This document shows positions 47,406 to 55,811 of a stretch of 55,830 nucleotides of DNA, piece by piece. The stretch's first letter is position 1. Each line of letters opens with the position of its first letter. The DNA comes from Kluyvera intermedia (lineage in GTDB: Bacteria > Pseudomonadota > Gammaproteobacteria > Enterobacterales > Enterobacteriaceae). The notes under the pieces were generated by a model. The model saw nothing but the letters and a program-made list of their open reading frames with translations, ran no database searches and was not told the origin of the DNA. The position numbers and the translations under genes are program-made. The stretch is taken from NCBI RefSeq assembly GCF_021440345.1, contig NZ_JAKCNS010000030.1:1-55830 (forward strand), given 5' to 3'.

Positions 47406-47591
47406 ATGACACCACGCGAAATAGCTTTATTGACCATCGCCAAACTTGAGCACGGAGGCCACCAGCTTACACAGGCAGATCAACGGGAGATAGAACGCTC
47501 AGTTAATGCCGATATAGCCCGGCGCGACAGGTTCCGCGAAATGATGCGAGCACCTGCCTACCAGTGGAAGAAGCCAGCGCCGCGCAGGTAG
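47406..47591 (+). CDS. Small unknown protein (61 residues)
   Basis: It begins MTPREIALLTIAKLEHGGHQ and is highly charged and helical. Upstream is AGAGGGTATGACGT, a plausible ribosome site. No family recognised; being short and isolated, it is less certain than its neighbours. Confidence 0.5.
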   Translation: MTPREIALLTIAKLEHGGHQLTQADQREIERSVNADIARRDRFREMMRAPAYQWKKPAPRR

Positions 47592-47711
47592 ATATGGGAT
47601 TATTCCACATGTAACTTATGCGTATTAAGCAAATTTCCTTTATTCACCTTTACAGAATTGTGAGTACGTCAGTATCGTTATCCTTCCGATTCGCATTTAT
47701 TCAGGATTTGC

Positions 47712-48254
47712 ATGTACCAGCTAAAGATAACCATCCGAGACAGCAAGCCACCTATATGGCGGCGTGTGCTGGTTCCAGAGCAAATCCCCTTTAGTGAACT
47801 TCACGCGGTGATCCAGTTGGCTTTTGGCTGGAATGACGAACACCTGTATATGTTCGAGAAAGGCCGTAAAGGTGATCTAGGTAGCGAGTATCGCGTATGG
47901 GGTGAGGGTGAAAGCATGGATAATGCGGCAATCACGCCACTATGGGCGGCGATCCAGAATGAGGGTGACAAGCTGGTTTACACGTATGACTTTGGCGACT
48001 GGTGGGATTGCCTTATTGTGCTGGAGAAGCAAACACATGATACCAGCATCCAGCCTGTTAGCTGTTTGCGTGGGAGGGGGACTACCCCGGCGGAAAATTC
48101 GGGGGGATTGCATGGTTACAATGAATTGCTCTTACAGGCCAGAGAATCTGATAATCCTGAACAGGCCGAGATACGCAATTTCCTTATGCTGGATATTGAA
48201 CGCCGGGTTTACGACCTGAGCCGCATCAACGACAGATTGCAGGCTCTTAACTGA
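47712..48254 (+). CDS. Plasmid pRiA4b ORF-3 family protein
   Basis: This 180-residue protein has YQLKITIRDSKPPIWRRVLVP, then HAVIQLAFGWNDEHLYMF and YTYDFGDWWDCLIVLEK, the signature of the pRiA4b ORF-3-like family (PF07929), also called IS1096 passenger TnpR-like. Its function is unknown; it is common on plasmids and islands. Its 3' end overlaps the convergent gene by 8 bp. Confidence 0.9.
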   Translation: MYQLKITIRDSKPPIWRRVLVPEQIPFSELHAVIQLAFGWNDEHLYMFEKGRKGDLGSEYRVWGEGESMDNAAITPLWAAIQNEGDKLVYTYDFGDWWDCLIVLEKQTHDTSIQPVSCLRGRGTTPAENSGGLHGYNELLLQARESDNPEQAEIRNFLMLDIERRVYDLSRINDRLQALN

Positions 48255-48606
48255 CCCGCATGTATTCGCCTGATATTGCGTTATCAGCGCCGCCACTATC
48301 TCGCACAACGGCACACTGTCCCGGTAAACCGTAGCGCACGACCGTAGCGCTGGTTTCACCGCCACGCTTTGCCTGACGCGATTCATACACAATCACACGT
48401 TCCAGCAGTCCACCAGCAACCATGCTTTCTAGTGTGCGTCGGGTTGATTCGAGCTGGTGGCGCTTATCGAACGACACCATGCCATGAAGCAGGTAGGTCA
48501 CGCCCGACACATCGAACGGCGGCGTACCAATTTCACCTGTCACCCATTCGAGGTTATCCGGTTCAAAATAGCTGAGTATCTCTTTTTTGCGGCTGGTCAT
48601 TCTCAT
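48247..48606 (-). CDS. Putative winged-helix protein
   Basis: This 119-residue protein begins MRMTSRKKEILSYFEPDNLE. The pattern (RRTLESMVAGGLLERVIVYESRQAKRG) looks like the second half of a winged helix with a wing. It faces the pRiA4b ORF-3 gene and is the only leftward gene of the satellite. Probably a small transcriptional regulator; family not identified. Confidence 0.65.
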   Translation of the reverse strand: MRMTSRKKEILSYFEPDNLEWVTGEIGTPPFDVSGVTYLLHGMVSFDKRHQLESTRRTLESMVAGGLLERVIVYESRQAKRGGETSATVVRYGLPGQCAVVRDSGGADNAISGEYMRVS

Positions 48607-48726
48607 GGCTGGCTGATTCCTTATTGTGGGATAGCACTATCATACAATAAGCGGGTTGAAGGGAGAGCGTTACTGCCTGATGTGCTGTATGAATAATAAC
48701 CAAATTTCAGGGGCGGAAAAAGATAT

Positions 48727-48746
48727 GGGGGTACTTTTGGGGGTAT
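48727..48746 (+). repeat. Right copy of terminal repeat GGGGGTAC-N4-GGGGGTAT
   Basis: It matches 36198-36217 in 18 of 20 bases and lies about 60 bases before attR. It probably marks the right arm of the attachment region. Confidence 0.5.
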
Positions 48747-48807
48747 CTATAAAAACTGAACAATAAAAAATCCAACAAAAACAATGGTCATAACCTTTGT
48801 GTACTGT

Positions 48808-48825
48808 TCCTATTATCGCACCATT
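48808..48825 (+). repeat. attR: imperfect copy of the thrW 3' end
   Basis: TCCTATTATCGCACCATT equals the attL core (36066-36084) except for one missing G. No other part of the tRNA is present. It marks the right end of the satellite. Confidence 0.75.
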
Positions 48826-49200
48826 AAAATCAAATTGTTACGTAAGATCTTATCATTCTCCCACCAAAAAATTATCTTAATGTAACAGCTGGTGTAAGTA
48901 AATTCTATCAACGAAGATCAATCTTATCTACTGACCAAAAAGGCCTGATAGGGCTTCGCTCACTATACATCCTTGGCTGCAGGTTTAGTTGTACACCACT
49001 CCTAAATTTAATGTGTTGGCAATGTGTTCAATAAAGCTCGAACAAATTAGCTCATTATGATCGGTTAATACTTCAACTTCTGGTTGCATGATTGTTTGTC
49101 CGTAAAAAGATAACGCGCCTGCCGGGTAGTAGCAGGCGCATTACGCAATAGGTAAACAAGGGAGGAAGTTCAGAAATGTAAATCGGGAAGGTTGTACGCA
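48826..49200. other. Non-coding stretch between attR and the CP4-57-like module
   Basis: About 375 bp, AT-rich, without a convincing gene. A GC-rich hairpin (GCGCCTGC / GCAGGCGC) at 49115-49139 lies after the toxin gene on the minus strand and probably ends that transcript. The rest looks like decayed island DNA. Confidence 0.6.
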
Positions 49201-49204
49201 ATGT

Positions 49205-49884
<680 letters not shown>

Positions 49885-49902
49885 TACAGTTCTCCACTAT
49901 TG

Positions 49903-50124
49903 TCAGTTCAGGGTGATGCTCATCAGGCAGGTATAGGGCCCATTGCGGTCCTGGCGGCGTTCGGCGTATACCGCGAGGACTCCGGCGATATCCGGAACGT
50001 CCCTGCCGGTGTAATGACAGACGCTACCGTGCCACTGGTATTTGCCGGTGCAGTAGCGAAAGATTCGGGACTCAGGATGCTGGCGGTATATCGTCATTGC
50101 CCTGCGTTTACTGATAATTTTCAT
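49903..50124 (-). CDS. DUF987 family protein (YeeT/YkfH-like)
   Basis: This 73-residue protein starts MKIISKRRAMTIYRQHPESR and ends GPYTCLMSITLN. It is a standard member of the radC-DUF987-antitoxin-toxin string of enteric islands. Its function is not known. The ATG at 50124 is preferred over a start 12 bases earlier that overlaps radC. Confidence 0.88.
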   Translation of the reverse strand: MKIISKRRAMTIYRQHPESRIFRYCTGKYQWHGSVCHYTGRDVPDIAGVLAVYAERRQDRNGPYTCLMSITLN

Positions 50125-50132
50125 GTAATACC

Positions 50133-50609
50133 TCAAAGCAGACCGTGTTCTGCGAACGAATAGATTTGCCTGCCACCGACAATCAGATGGTCAGGGACAC
50201 GGATATCCACCAGCTGAAGCACCTGAACCAGTCGCTGCGTGAGGGTTTTGTCGGCCTGGCTAGGTGTCGTCTCGCCGGAAGGATGGTTATGCGCGAGTAT
50301 CACCGCCGCCGCGTTGAAGTGCAGAGCACGTTTGACCACCTCCCGGGGATGCACCTCGGTGCGGTTAATCGTGCCGGTGAAGAGCGTTTCATGGGCAATC
50401 AACTGATTCTGGTTGTCCAGATACAACACCCGGAACTCTTCCCGCTCAAGCGCGGCCATATGCAGTCGCAGCCATTCACGTACGGCGTGGGTAGAGGTGA
50501 AGGCTACGCCGGGCTCATGCAGGTGGCGGTCCAGAGCCCTGAGCGCCCGCTGAATGAGACGCCGGTCCTGTGGCGTCATCTCGCCGGGTAAAAAGGAAAG
50601 CTGTTTCAT
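50133..50609 (-). CDS. RadC-family JAB-domain protein (YeeS/YkfG/YfjY)
   Basis: This 158-residue protein has a JAMM metallopeptidase-like motif, AVILAHNHPSGETTPSQAD (about 110-128). RadC relatives are abundant on islands; an older link to DNA repair was not upheld for E. coli RadC. It lies in a fixed order with its neighbours. Its role is unknown. Confidence 0.9.
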   Translation of the reverse strand: MKQLSFLPGEMTPQDRRLIQRALRALDRHLHEPGVAFTSTHAVREWLRLHMAALEREEFRVLYLDNQNQLIAHETLFTGTINRTEVHPREVVKRALHFNAAAVILAHNHPSGETTPSQADKTLTQRLVQVLQLVDIRVPDHLIVGGRQIYSFAEHGLL

Positions 50610-50624
50610 CTGTTGCTCCTTCGG

Positions 50625-51083
50625 TCAGTCGATAATACGCAGAATGGCGTGAGCCTCTGGATGTTGCATGGCATACTCCCGCAGGCGGTAATAGTGTGCG
50701 GTCATCGCGTCACATTCTGTACGGCAGGCATGGTGGCTATACGCAATCAGGCAGACAGCAATACCTGCTGCTTCTGCACTCATTTGGGCATCGTTACCGT
50801 TCAGGCAGTTAAACAGACGCCATGTCTCATCGTTGTCAGGATCGGGGGACATAAATGCGCCGCCATTGCTGAGGGTGTAGAACGACCAGATACCACCGCT
50901 GTAGCCCTCACAGAAGCGGTCCATCCAGGCGAAGATATGCGGCTCCAGGAGTAGCCACTGCGGGATAGCGCCAAAGTACTGTGGCCAGAAATCGATACGC
51001 TGTTCATCGGGGACCGGCGTGACGGTCAGTTCAAATTCGGGTTGGTTAGCGGGTGCGAGGTCGTGCTGCGTCTGTGTTGTCAT
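50625..51083 (-). CDS. Antirestriction protein, YafX/YfjX (ArdB-like) family
   Basis: This 152-residue protein starts MTTQTQHDLAPANQPEFELT and includes RIDFWPQYFGAIPQWLLLEP and GYSGGIWSFYTLSNGGAFM, as in KlcA/ArdB-type antirestriction proteins, which protect incoming DNA from type I restriction. The ATG at 51083 has GGAG upstream; the longer frame has no ribosome site. Confidence 0.9.
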   Translation of the reverse strand: MTTQTQHDLAPANQPEFELTVTPVPDEQRIDFWPQYFGAIPQWLLLEPHIFAWMDRFCEGYSGGIWSFYTLSNGGAFMSPDPDNDETWRLFNCLNGNDAQMSAEAAGIAVCLIAYSHHACRTECDAMTAHYYRLREYAMQHPEAHAILRIID

Positions 51084-51100
51084 GGGTATGTCTCCGTCAA

Positions 51101-51128
51101 TAAAAACGCCAGCGGCGATGGCTGGCGT
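51101..51128 (-). terminator. Terminator between DUF905 and antirestriction genes
   Basis: The stem ACGCCAGC / GCTGGCGT is followed on the minus strand by TTTTTATT. It lies just upstream of the antirestriction start, so that gene probably has its own promoter or is reached by readthrough. Confidence 0.8.
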
Positions 51129-51180
51129 ATGGGGATATAAAGTGTGTTCGGGGAGGTGAATGCGGGTAAATGCTTCGCGA

Positions 51181-51420
51181 TCAGCGGGTGGCCGTGTCTG
51201 TACGGATGCCTGAGGTGCGGATATAGCGGTTAAGACCTTCACCGGCATCCGGCTCAAAGTTCCATGCCCGCCAGACCATCCGGCCTTCAGTATCACGAAC
51301 CACCAGACGGAAGTGACTGCCCTGGTCGTCTTCGAGTGTGATATTGCTGTACGTGGTAGTGACCGCTTGCGCTTGTCTCCGGGTGAAAGGCCCCGGTGGC
51401 AGCAACACGGATTGGGACAT
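51181..51420 (-). CDS. ykfF: DUF905 family protein (YkfF-like)
   Basis: This 79-residue protein starts [20 protein letters not shown] and ends [15 protein letters not shown], nearly identical to E. coli YkfF as I remember it. The ATG at 51420 is supported by the family; the open frame extends 71 codons further. Function unknown. Confidence 0.88.
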   Translation of the reverse strand: MSQSVLLPPGPFTRRQAQAVTTTYSNITLEDDQGSHFRLVVRDTEGRMVWRAWNFEPDAGEGLNRYIRTSGIRTDTATR

Positions 51421-51436
51421 TTTCGGGCTCCTGATA

Positions 51437-51471
51437 AAAGAAAACCCCGGCAGCCTGCTAGCTGTCGGGGT
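51437..51471 (-). terminator. Terminator of yfjT
   Basis: An 11-bp stem with one mismatch (ACCCCGACAGC / GCTGCCGGGGT on the minus strand) is followed by TTTTCTTTT. It separates yfjT from the DUF905 gene. Confidence 0.85.
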
Positions 51472-51496
51472 GGATTTGCTGGGGAAGATACTACTA

Positions 51497-51964
51497 TCAG
51501 TCGTTGCTGCAGTCTCCGAGAGTGGACAGAACTTTCTCAGCGTTCTTCCGGTCCGCAGTGAAGGTCCCTGCTTTGTGGTCATTGACGTAGACGTCGAACT
51601 GCCCGGCCTCAGAGATATTGCTGATGAAGTCAAACCAGGCGTTATCGCCGTTACGCCAGCCCAGGCTGGACGGAATAATGTACTGCTGGTGATCCATCAC
51701 TACGGTGATAGTAGTGTCGTCATCGTGCGAACTGACCATCTTGTCATCGGCAAGGGTAAGAAAGACTGAATGCTGATAGAAACCATTCTGGTCCGGGTTC
51801 CCTGTGCAGTTGATGGTAAACGTCTTCCCGCTGGCTTCGGTCACGCTGTATTCCGTATTGCCCTGACCGTAACCCTGCTGCCAGAACCCCGGGATAGCAG
51901 AGGCATTAAAGCTCGCGAGCAGTACACCCGCCAGCATAAACCGACTTAGTGAAAGTATTGTCAT
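51497..51964 (-). CDS. yfjT: YfjT-like exported protein
   Basis: This 155-residue protein has a signal peptide ([18 protein letters not shown]) and a beta-rich mature part ([20 protein letters not shown]). It matches YfjT of CP4-57 in length and position. Function unknown; located in the periplasm by prediction. Confidence 0.87.
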   Translation of the reverse strand: MTILSLSRFMLAGVLLASFNASAIPGFWQQGYGQGNTEYSVTEASGKTFTINCTGNPDQNGFYQHSVFLTLADDKMVSSHDDDTTITVVMDHQQYIIPSSLGWRNGDNAWFDFISNISEAGQFDVYVNDHKAGTFTADRKNAEKVLSTLGDCSND

Positions 51965-51989
51965 TCTTGTCTCCTTTGTCGTTGTTTTA

Positions 51990-52430
51990 TTACTGGTTCT
52001 CAGGGTTTGAGGGTATCAGCAGTCGCCCCATCAGTTTGCCGTCATGGGCGTACTCAAAGTATTTTTCTTTGGTATACGGGTCCGTCACCTCCTGGTATTC
52101 CAGTTTGATGTTATCGGCAATACACAGCGCATTCATCAGTGGCTGGACGGTTTTTTCCTGCATATCCACGAGGTAGTAGTAACTGCCACCCTCGCAGCCA
52201 TCGGGCGACTGGCGGGTACGTAAAACCTGCGAGGTGGGACCGGATAAGTAGTCAACCTGTGACCATTCTTCGCTGACATCATCCTGGTGGCTGACCACAT
52301 CACTGAAACGCGGTGGGGTGAGGTCCTTAAATTTACTGATGGCCTTCAGGTCATCACTTCTGTCATCGCATGCGCTGAGAAACAGAGTGGTGGCAACCAG
52401 CGCCAGCAGAGGCAGTGTTTTACGTTTCAT
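51990..52430 (-). CDS. yfjS: YfjS-like lipoprotein
   Basis: This 146-residue protein has a lipobox (ATTLFLSAC, Cys 21) after a signal peptide starting MKRKTLPLLALV. It matches YfjS of CP4-57. It lies between yfjT and the small membrane protein gene. Function unknown. Confidence 0.88.
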   Translation of the reverse strand: MKRKTLPLLALVATTLFLSACDDRSDDLKAISKFKDLTPPRFSDVVSHQDDVSEEWSQVDYLSGPTSQVLRTRQSPDGCEGGSYYYLVDMQEKTVQPLMNALCIADNIKLEYQEVTDPYTKEKYFEYAHDGKLMGRLLIPSNPENQ

Positions 52431-52666
52431 TATTTTTTTCCTGAAATCAGACGAACCACTTTGGCAAAGACATAAATGCCCACGAAAATACCCACCGGCA
52501 CGCCGACGAACGGTGTCAGCGCGACACTGGCGGCACCTGCTGCCCCTCCGCCCGTCAGCAGTGCGGCAACAGTGGCAAGGGTCAGGGCCGTGAGGCTCTC
52601 GGACACCCCGGTTTTGTTCAGAATGATGACGATGACAACAATGGCGATAATGGCAATAACGGGCAT
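52430..52666 (-). CDS. ypjK: YpjK-like small membrane protein
   Basis: This 78-residue protein starts MPVIAIIAIVVIVIILNKTG and has two or three hydrophobic stretches, including LTPFVGVPVGIFVGIYVFAK. The ATG at 52666 has GGAGG 6 bases upstream; the frame extends through yfjR but that is a shadow. The single-base overlap with yfjS suggests coupling. Confidence 0.83.
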   Translation of the reverse strand: MPVIAIIAIVVIVIILNKTGVSESLTALTLATVAALLTGGGAAGAASVALTPFVGVPVGIFVGIYVFAKVVRLISGKK

Positions 52667-52706
52667 AGGGCTCCTCCCTGTTGCCGGGTTGATAACAACG
52701 CTTACG

Positions 52707-53408
52707 CTATTCTGGTGGGCTGTCGGCCGGAACAAACGTAAGCAGTGACTGCTGGATAAAGCGAAAATGGGGTAAGGACTGAATAAAGCCCGGGTCTTCA
52801 ACAAGACGACACAGACTGTCGTTACGCCGGAAAGTCTCCTGCAGGGGCTGAACCAGATGGATTTCATCCAGGGAGAATACGGCGATATGTCCGTCGTGCT
52901 CTGCCGCCAGATACCAGGCCTGCTGGTGGATAAGTAACCGGCAGGGAGCCAGCCGCTCACAGCGCTGCCCCTCGGCAATCAGAGTCACCCGCCTGCGCCC
53001 GGTAATGGCCTGAATCAGTCGCCAGAAAGACAATGCGCCTGATGGCGAAGGAGCCGGACTGGCGGGTGCGATTACGCAGGGAGACTCATCGCACATCAGC
53101 AGTGCGTTTACCAGACGACGGTCAAAGCCAGGGAAAAGACCGGCCATCCCGCTGCGGTGGGCAAAGATAAGCACGTCGGGCACCATCTGCGTCTCACTGC
53201 CCGCAGTGCGTAAGCGGCAATATCCGGACTGATACTCCAGGTCCAGATACATCAGCCGCTCACGAAAATCACGCCGCAGCGTGCGCACCGACACACCAAA
53301 CTCAGCGGCAAGCTTACGCACACTCAGCGTTTCCCCTGCCACCAGACGGCTGATTATCAGTGACAGCCTGACAGCCAGCCGGTCATGGCGGCGTTCTGCC
53401 TGTGTCAT
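52707..53408 (-). CDS. yfjR: YfjR-like WYL-domain transcriptional regulator
   Basis: This 233-residue regulator has an N-terminal DeoR-type helix-turn-helix ([22 protein letters not shown], about 27-48) and a C-terminal WYL-like sensor part ([20 protein letters not shown]). WYL regulators of islands and defence loci often repress their own promoters. Length equals CP4-57 YfjR. Its own upstream region holds a 9-bp inverted repeat (GGACACCAC / GTGGTGTCC). Confidence 0.88.
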   Translation of the reverse strand: MTQAERRHDRLAVRLSLIISRLVAGETLSVRKLAAEFGVSVRTLRRDFRERLMYLDLEYQSGYCRLRTAGSETQMVPDVLIFAHRSGMAGLFPGFDRRLVNALLMCDESPCVIAPASPAPSPSGALSFWRLIQAITGRRRVTLIAEGQRCERLAPCRLLIHQQAWYLAAEHDGHIAVFSLDEIHLVQPLQETFRRNDSLCRLVEDPGFIQSLPHFRFIQQSLLTFVPADSPPE

Positions 53409-53624
53409 GAGACGTTCTCCGTGAAAGTTAACTGACTGAAAATGATGTGATTACTTTAAAGAGGGGGTCGGACAGGGTATGGACACCACAGAAACTATTT
53501 TTCATTTCTGCAAAAGCCAGAGGCAGCGGGGGTTACAGGCCTTCCCTCGGTGAGTGAGGACCGTCAGCACGGTGCGATGCGGACAGGTGGTGTCCGATAT
53601 TAACAAAGCAGCAACATTAAACGG
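53409..53624. promoter_or_regulatory. Control region of yfjR with a 9-bp inverted repeat
   Basis: This 216-bp gap contains GGACACCAC at 53481-53489 and GTGGTGTCC at 53587-53595, about 100 bp apart. It could be an operator pair for YfjR; the wide spacing makes this uncertain. Confidence 0.4.
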
Positions 53625-54446
53625 TCACTGCAGTTGCGTGAGCAGGGCTTCCGCCATCACCCACAGTGCCCGGTTAAGTTTCACGTCCCCGTCGATACCG
53701 CGAACGGCACGGGTATGTGACCGTCCTCCTTTGGCATTACGGCCACTGAGCCCGCCCTTAATCAGGTTCTCCTGAATACGCTGGTACGTGGTCCACAGGT
53801 CATTGCTCTCATCCTGCCAGCGGCGAGGGGAGAGGAGCTGCGATTCAGTCACCGGCTGGTGGTCTTCACCAAAGCGGTATGTGAGGGCGGCTTTTGCCAG
53901 TGCCTGCTGTGCCGGGGGTGGCAACAGCAACGACTGCATGGCATCCCGTTTCTCCTCCACCCGGTCAAAAATCCCCAGCACCTCATACGCGCCTTCAATC
54001 ACCTGACTCACCACGTCCCCCTTGTGTGGCACCCGCACCTCGCCAAACGACTCACCGCAGACGAGCCCGTTCTGACAAACCGCACGAAATAGTCCCGGCA
54101 ACATCTGATACGAACTGGTTCCATCGTGAGAGTTGAGTAGAATAATTTCCGGCACCTGTATACCGGTGATCTGCCCTTCCCGCCGCAGACGCAGCATATG
54201 CTTTGTATGTTCACGACGACCCGGGTCACGCACGCGGGTCTGACAGGCAAAGAATGGCTGGAAGCCTTCTCGCTGTAGGCTGTCGAGCAGGGAGATGGTG
54301 GGTATATAGGTATAACGCTCACTACGGGACTCGTGTTTGTCCTCACTGAATACACTGGGCACTACGCGAAACAGCTCTTCACGGGTTAACGGACGGTCGC
54401 GACGGATAAGGTTTGCTGCGCCAAAGCGCGAAGCCAGACGGGTCAT
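53625..54446 (-). CDS. yfjQ: DUF932 protein YfjQ/YafZ
   Basis: This 273-residue protein starts MTRLASRFGAANLIRRDRPL and has PEIILLNSHDGTSSYQML and the C-terminal LWTTYQRIQENLIKGGLSGR, all typical of DUF932. It is nearly identical to CP4-57 YfjQ from memory. DUF932 proteins are common on plasmids and islands; function unknown. The ATG at 54446 gives the family length. Confidence 0.92.
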   Translation of the reverse strand: MTRLASRFGAANLIRRDRPLTREELFRVVPSVFSEDKHESRSERYTYIPTISLLDSLQREGFQPFFACQTRVRDPGRREHTKHMLRLRREGQITGIQVPEIILLNSHDGTSSYQMLPGLFRAVCQNGLVCGESFGEVRVPHKGDVVSQVIEGAYEVLGIFDRVEEKRDAMQSLLLPPPAQQALAKAALTYRFGEDHQPVTESQLLSPRRWQDESNDLWTTYQRIQENLIKGGLSGRNAKGGRSHTRAVRGIDGDVKLNRALWVMAEALLTQLQ

Positions 54447-54537
54447 AAGCAGACTCCTCATAACGGGAAAACAAATAAAAGGGATCCCCGTCGCATCGGC
54501 GACAGGGGCAGGGAAGTAACAGGGATGGGTTAAATAC

Positions 54538-55404
54538 TCAGAAGAAGAAATCCCAGACGGCGCGGGCCACTGACACCACCGTGGTGCGCACGGCCTGAAT
54601 GACGGCCCGCACCGGGGCGGGTATCAGGGGAAAGGCACTGATGCTATCGAGTACGGCCCCGACGGTTTCACCAAAATCGCTACGAGCCTGTTCCTGGACT
54701 ACCGTCGTGCGAAAGGAAGGATGGAGTTGCGACACCACCGGGCTGGTGGCCTCACGTGGCAGGCACTTAATCATCCGCTCGGCCATCACCTTAAGCCCCC
54801 ATTGTAGACGGACCGACACAGCACACACCGGATGGACGGGCTGGAACAGCTCATGCAGCAGGCAGATTTTGCGGCTGATATTCTGCTTCTGCGCCGTGGA
54901 CAACTGTCCCCCACCGCTGGTAGGTTCGGCCTTATCCGACTGGCTGATAACAAACAGCACCTTATGCCGGTATACCTCTCCAATCACCTGATGATAAAAA
55001 TGTTCATCCACCGTCAGCGCCCGGTCATCGGCCTTAATCAGCCACAGTACCAGGTCGAGGCGAGGAAGCTGTTCGCGGTACAGCGCAGCATACTCGGTAT
55101 CGCGAGCGCCACTTTCGCCCACGCCGGGCAGATCCATCAGCGTTATATAGCGGTCGCCGACTTGCAGGCGAAAGCGCAGTGGCTCACGTGTACAGGCCGC
55201 CACATCGCTGACCGGTGATATATCTCCGGCAAACAGGGCATTGCACAGACTGCTCTTCCCAACACCGGTTTTACCCATAATGCCGATCACTGGCTCGTAG
55301 TTAGTTAACTGGTTAATTTGCTGCAGAAGCCGCTCTGATACCCATTGCGGCAGATCAGCAAGCGATTGCTGAAACGACTTCAAACCTTCAGAATTATTCA
55401 TCAC
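54538..55404 (-). CDS. yfjP: YfjP/YeeP/YkfA-family GTPase
   Basis: This 288-residue Era-like GTPase has G1 IGMIGMGKT-type GIMGKTGVGKSSLCNALF (about 41-58), G3 MDLPGVGESG and G4-like ISQSDKAE. The C-terminus is hydrophobic (IRAVRTTVVSVARAVWDFFF-like tail), suggesting membrane association. Function unknown; nearly every CP4-type island begins with this gene. It is the first gene of the minus-strand module. Confidence 0.92.
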   Translation of the reverse strand: MMNNSEGLKSFQQSLADLPQWVSERLLQQINQLTNYEPVIGIMGKTGVGKSSLCNALFAGDISPVSDVAACTREPLRFRLQVGDRYITLMDLPGVGESGARDTEYAALYREQLPRLDLVLWLIKADDRALTVDEHFYHQVIGEVYRHKVLFVISQSDKAEPTSGGGQLSTAQKQNISRKICLLHELFQPVHPVCAVSVRLQWGLKVMAERMIKCLPREATSPVVSQLHPSFRTTVVQEQARSDFGETVGAVLDSISAFPLIPAPVRAVIQAVRTTVVSVARAVWDFFF

Positions 55405-55729
55405 TACTCCTCTGAAAAATAATAAAAAACGGTAGAATCGTGAGATTCCGCCGTTAATTGCGTATGTTCAGAGTGATGATATATATCTGAAGATTTTTTC
55501 AATCCTCTGCGCTTGAGGCAGCTGCGCGACTGCTGGCTCAGGCAATGAATGAGTTATAATAGCAGCATTTACTAACAGGGATTTATTGAGAGTATGAGCC
55601 GCCGTGATACACCTTAAAATCTCAACCCAGCAAAGTTTCGGAGCCGCGAGCAAAAGTGAGAGCCTTCACAAAATAATGCTTAGTAATAAAGTTACTTTGA
55701 ATTCAGAGCCCCGATTAATGTGAACATGA
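55405..55729. other. Promoter region of yfjP and intergenic DNA
   Basis: About 325 bp without a gene. An imperfect hairpin (AACGGTAGAATC / GATTCCGCCGTT) lies at 55430-55457 near the yfjP start. A strong promoter for the module is expected here. I see no other gene. Confidence 0.5.
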
Positions 55730-55811
55730 TCAACGAATTTTACCCAGATTGAGTTCATTCAGTAGCCAGGTTTTGAACACATCAAGCGCAGAATGCATGT
55801 GCTGGTGCTGG
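55730..55811 (-). pseudogene. 3' end of a LysR-type regulator gene (remnant)
   Basis: Reading the minus strand from the IS-like end gives QHQHMHSALDVFKTWLLNEL and then NLGKIR and stop at 55730. The HSALDVFKTWLLNEL pattern is like the last helix of LysR regulators. The 5' side stops where the IS5-like end begins, so the gene appears interrupted. Short and based on pattern only. Confidence 0.45.

Larger units (their letters stand above)
36066..48825. mobile_element. P4-family satellite-like integrative element at thrW
   Basis: The element runs from the thrW 3' end to an imperfect copy of that end about 12.7 kb downstream. It holds a P4-type tyrosine integrase, AlpA, a DUF4222 protein, an Ash family protein, a P4 alpha-like primase-helicase, an iteron-type origin, an SSB homologue and a PerC-like regulator, the backbone of P4-like satellites. 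Capsid-size and decoration genes of P4 (sid, delta, psu) and cos-associated genes are not recognised, so helper-dependent packaging by the classical route is doubtful. Confidence 0.9.
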
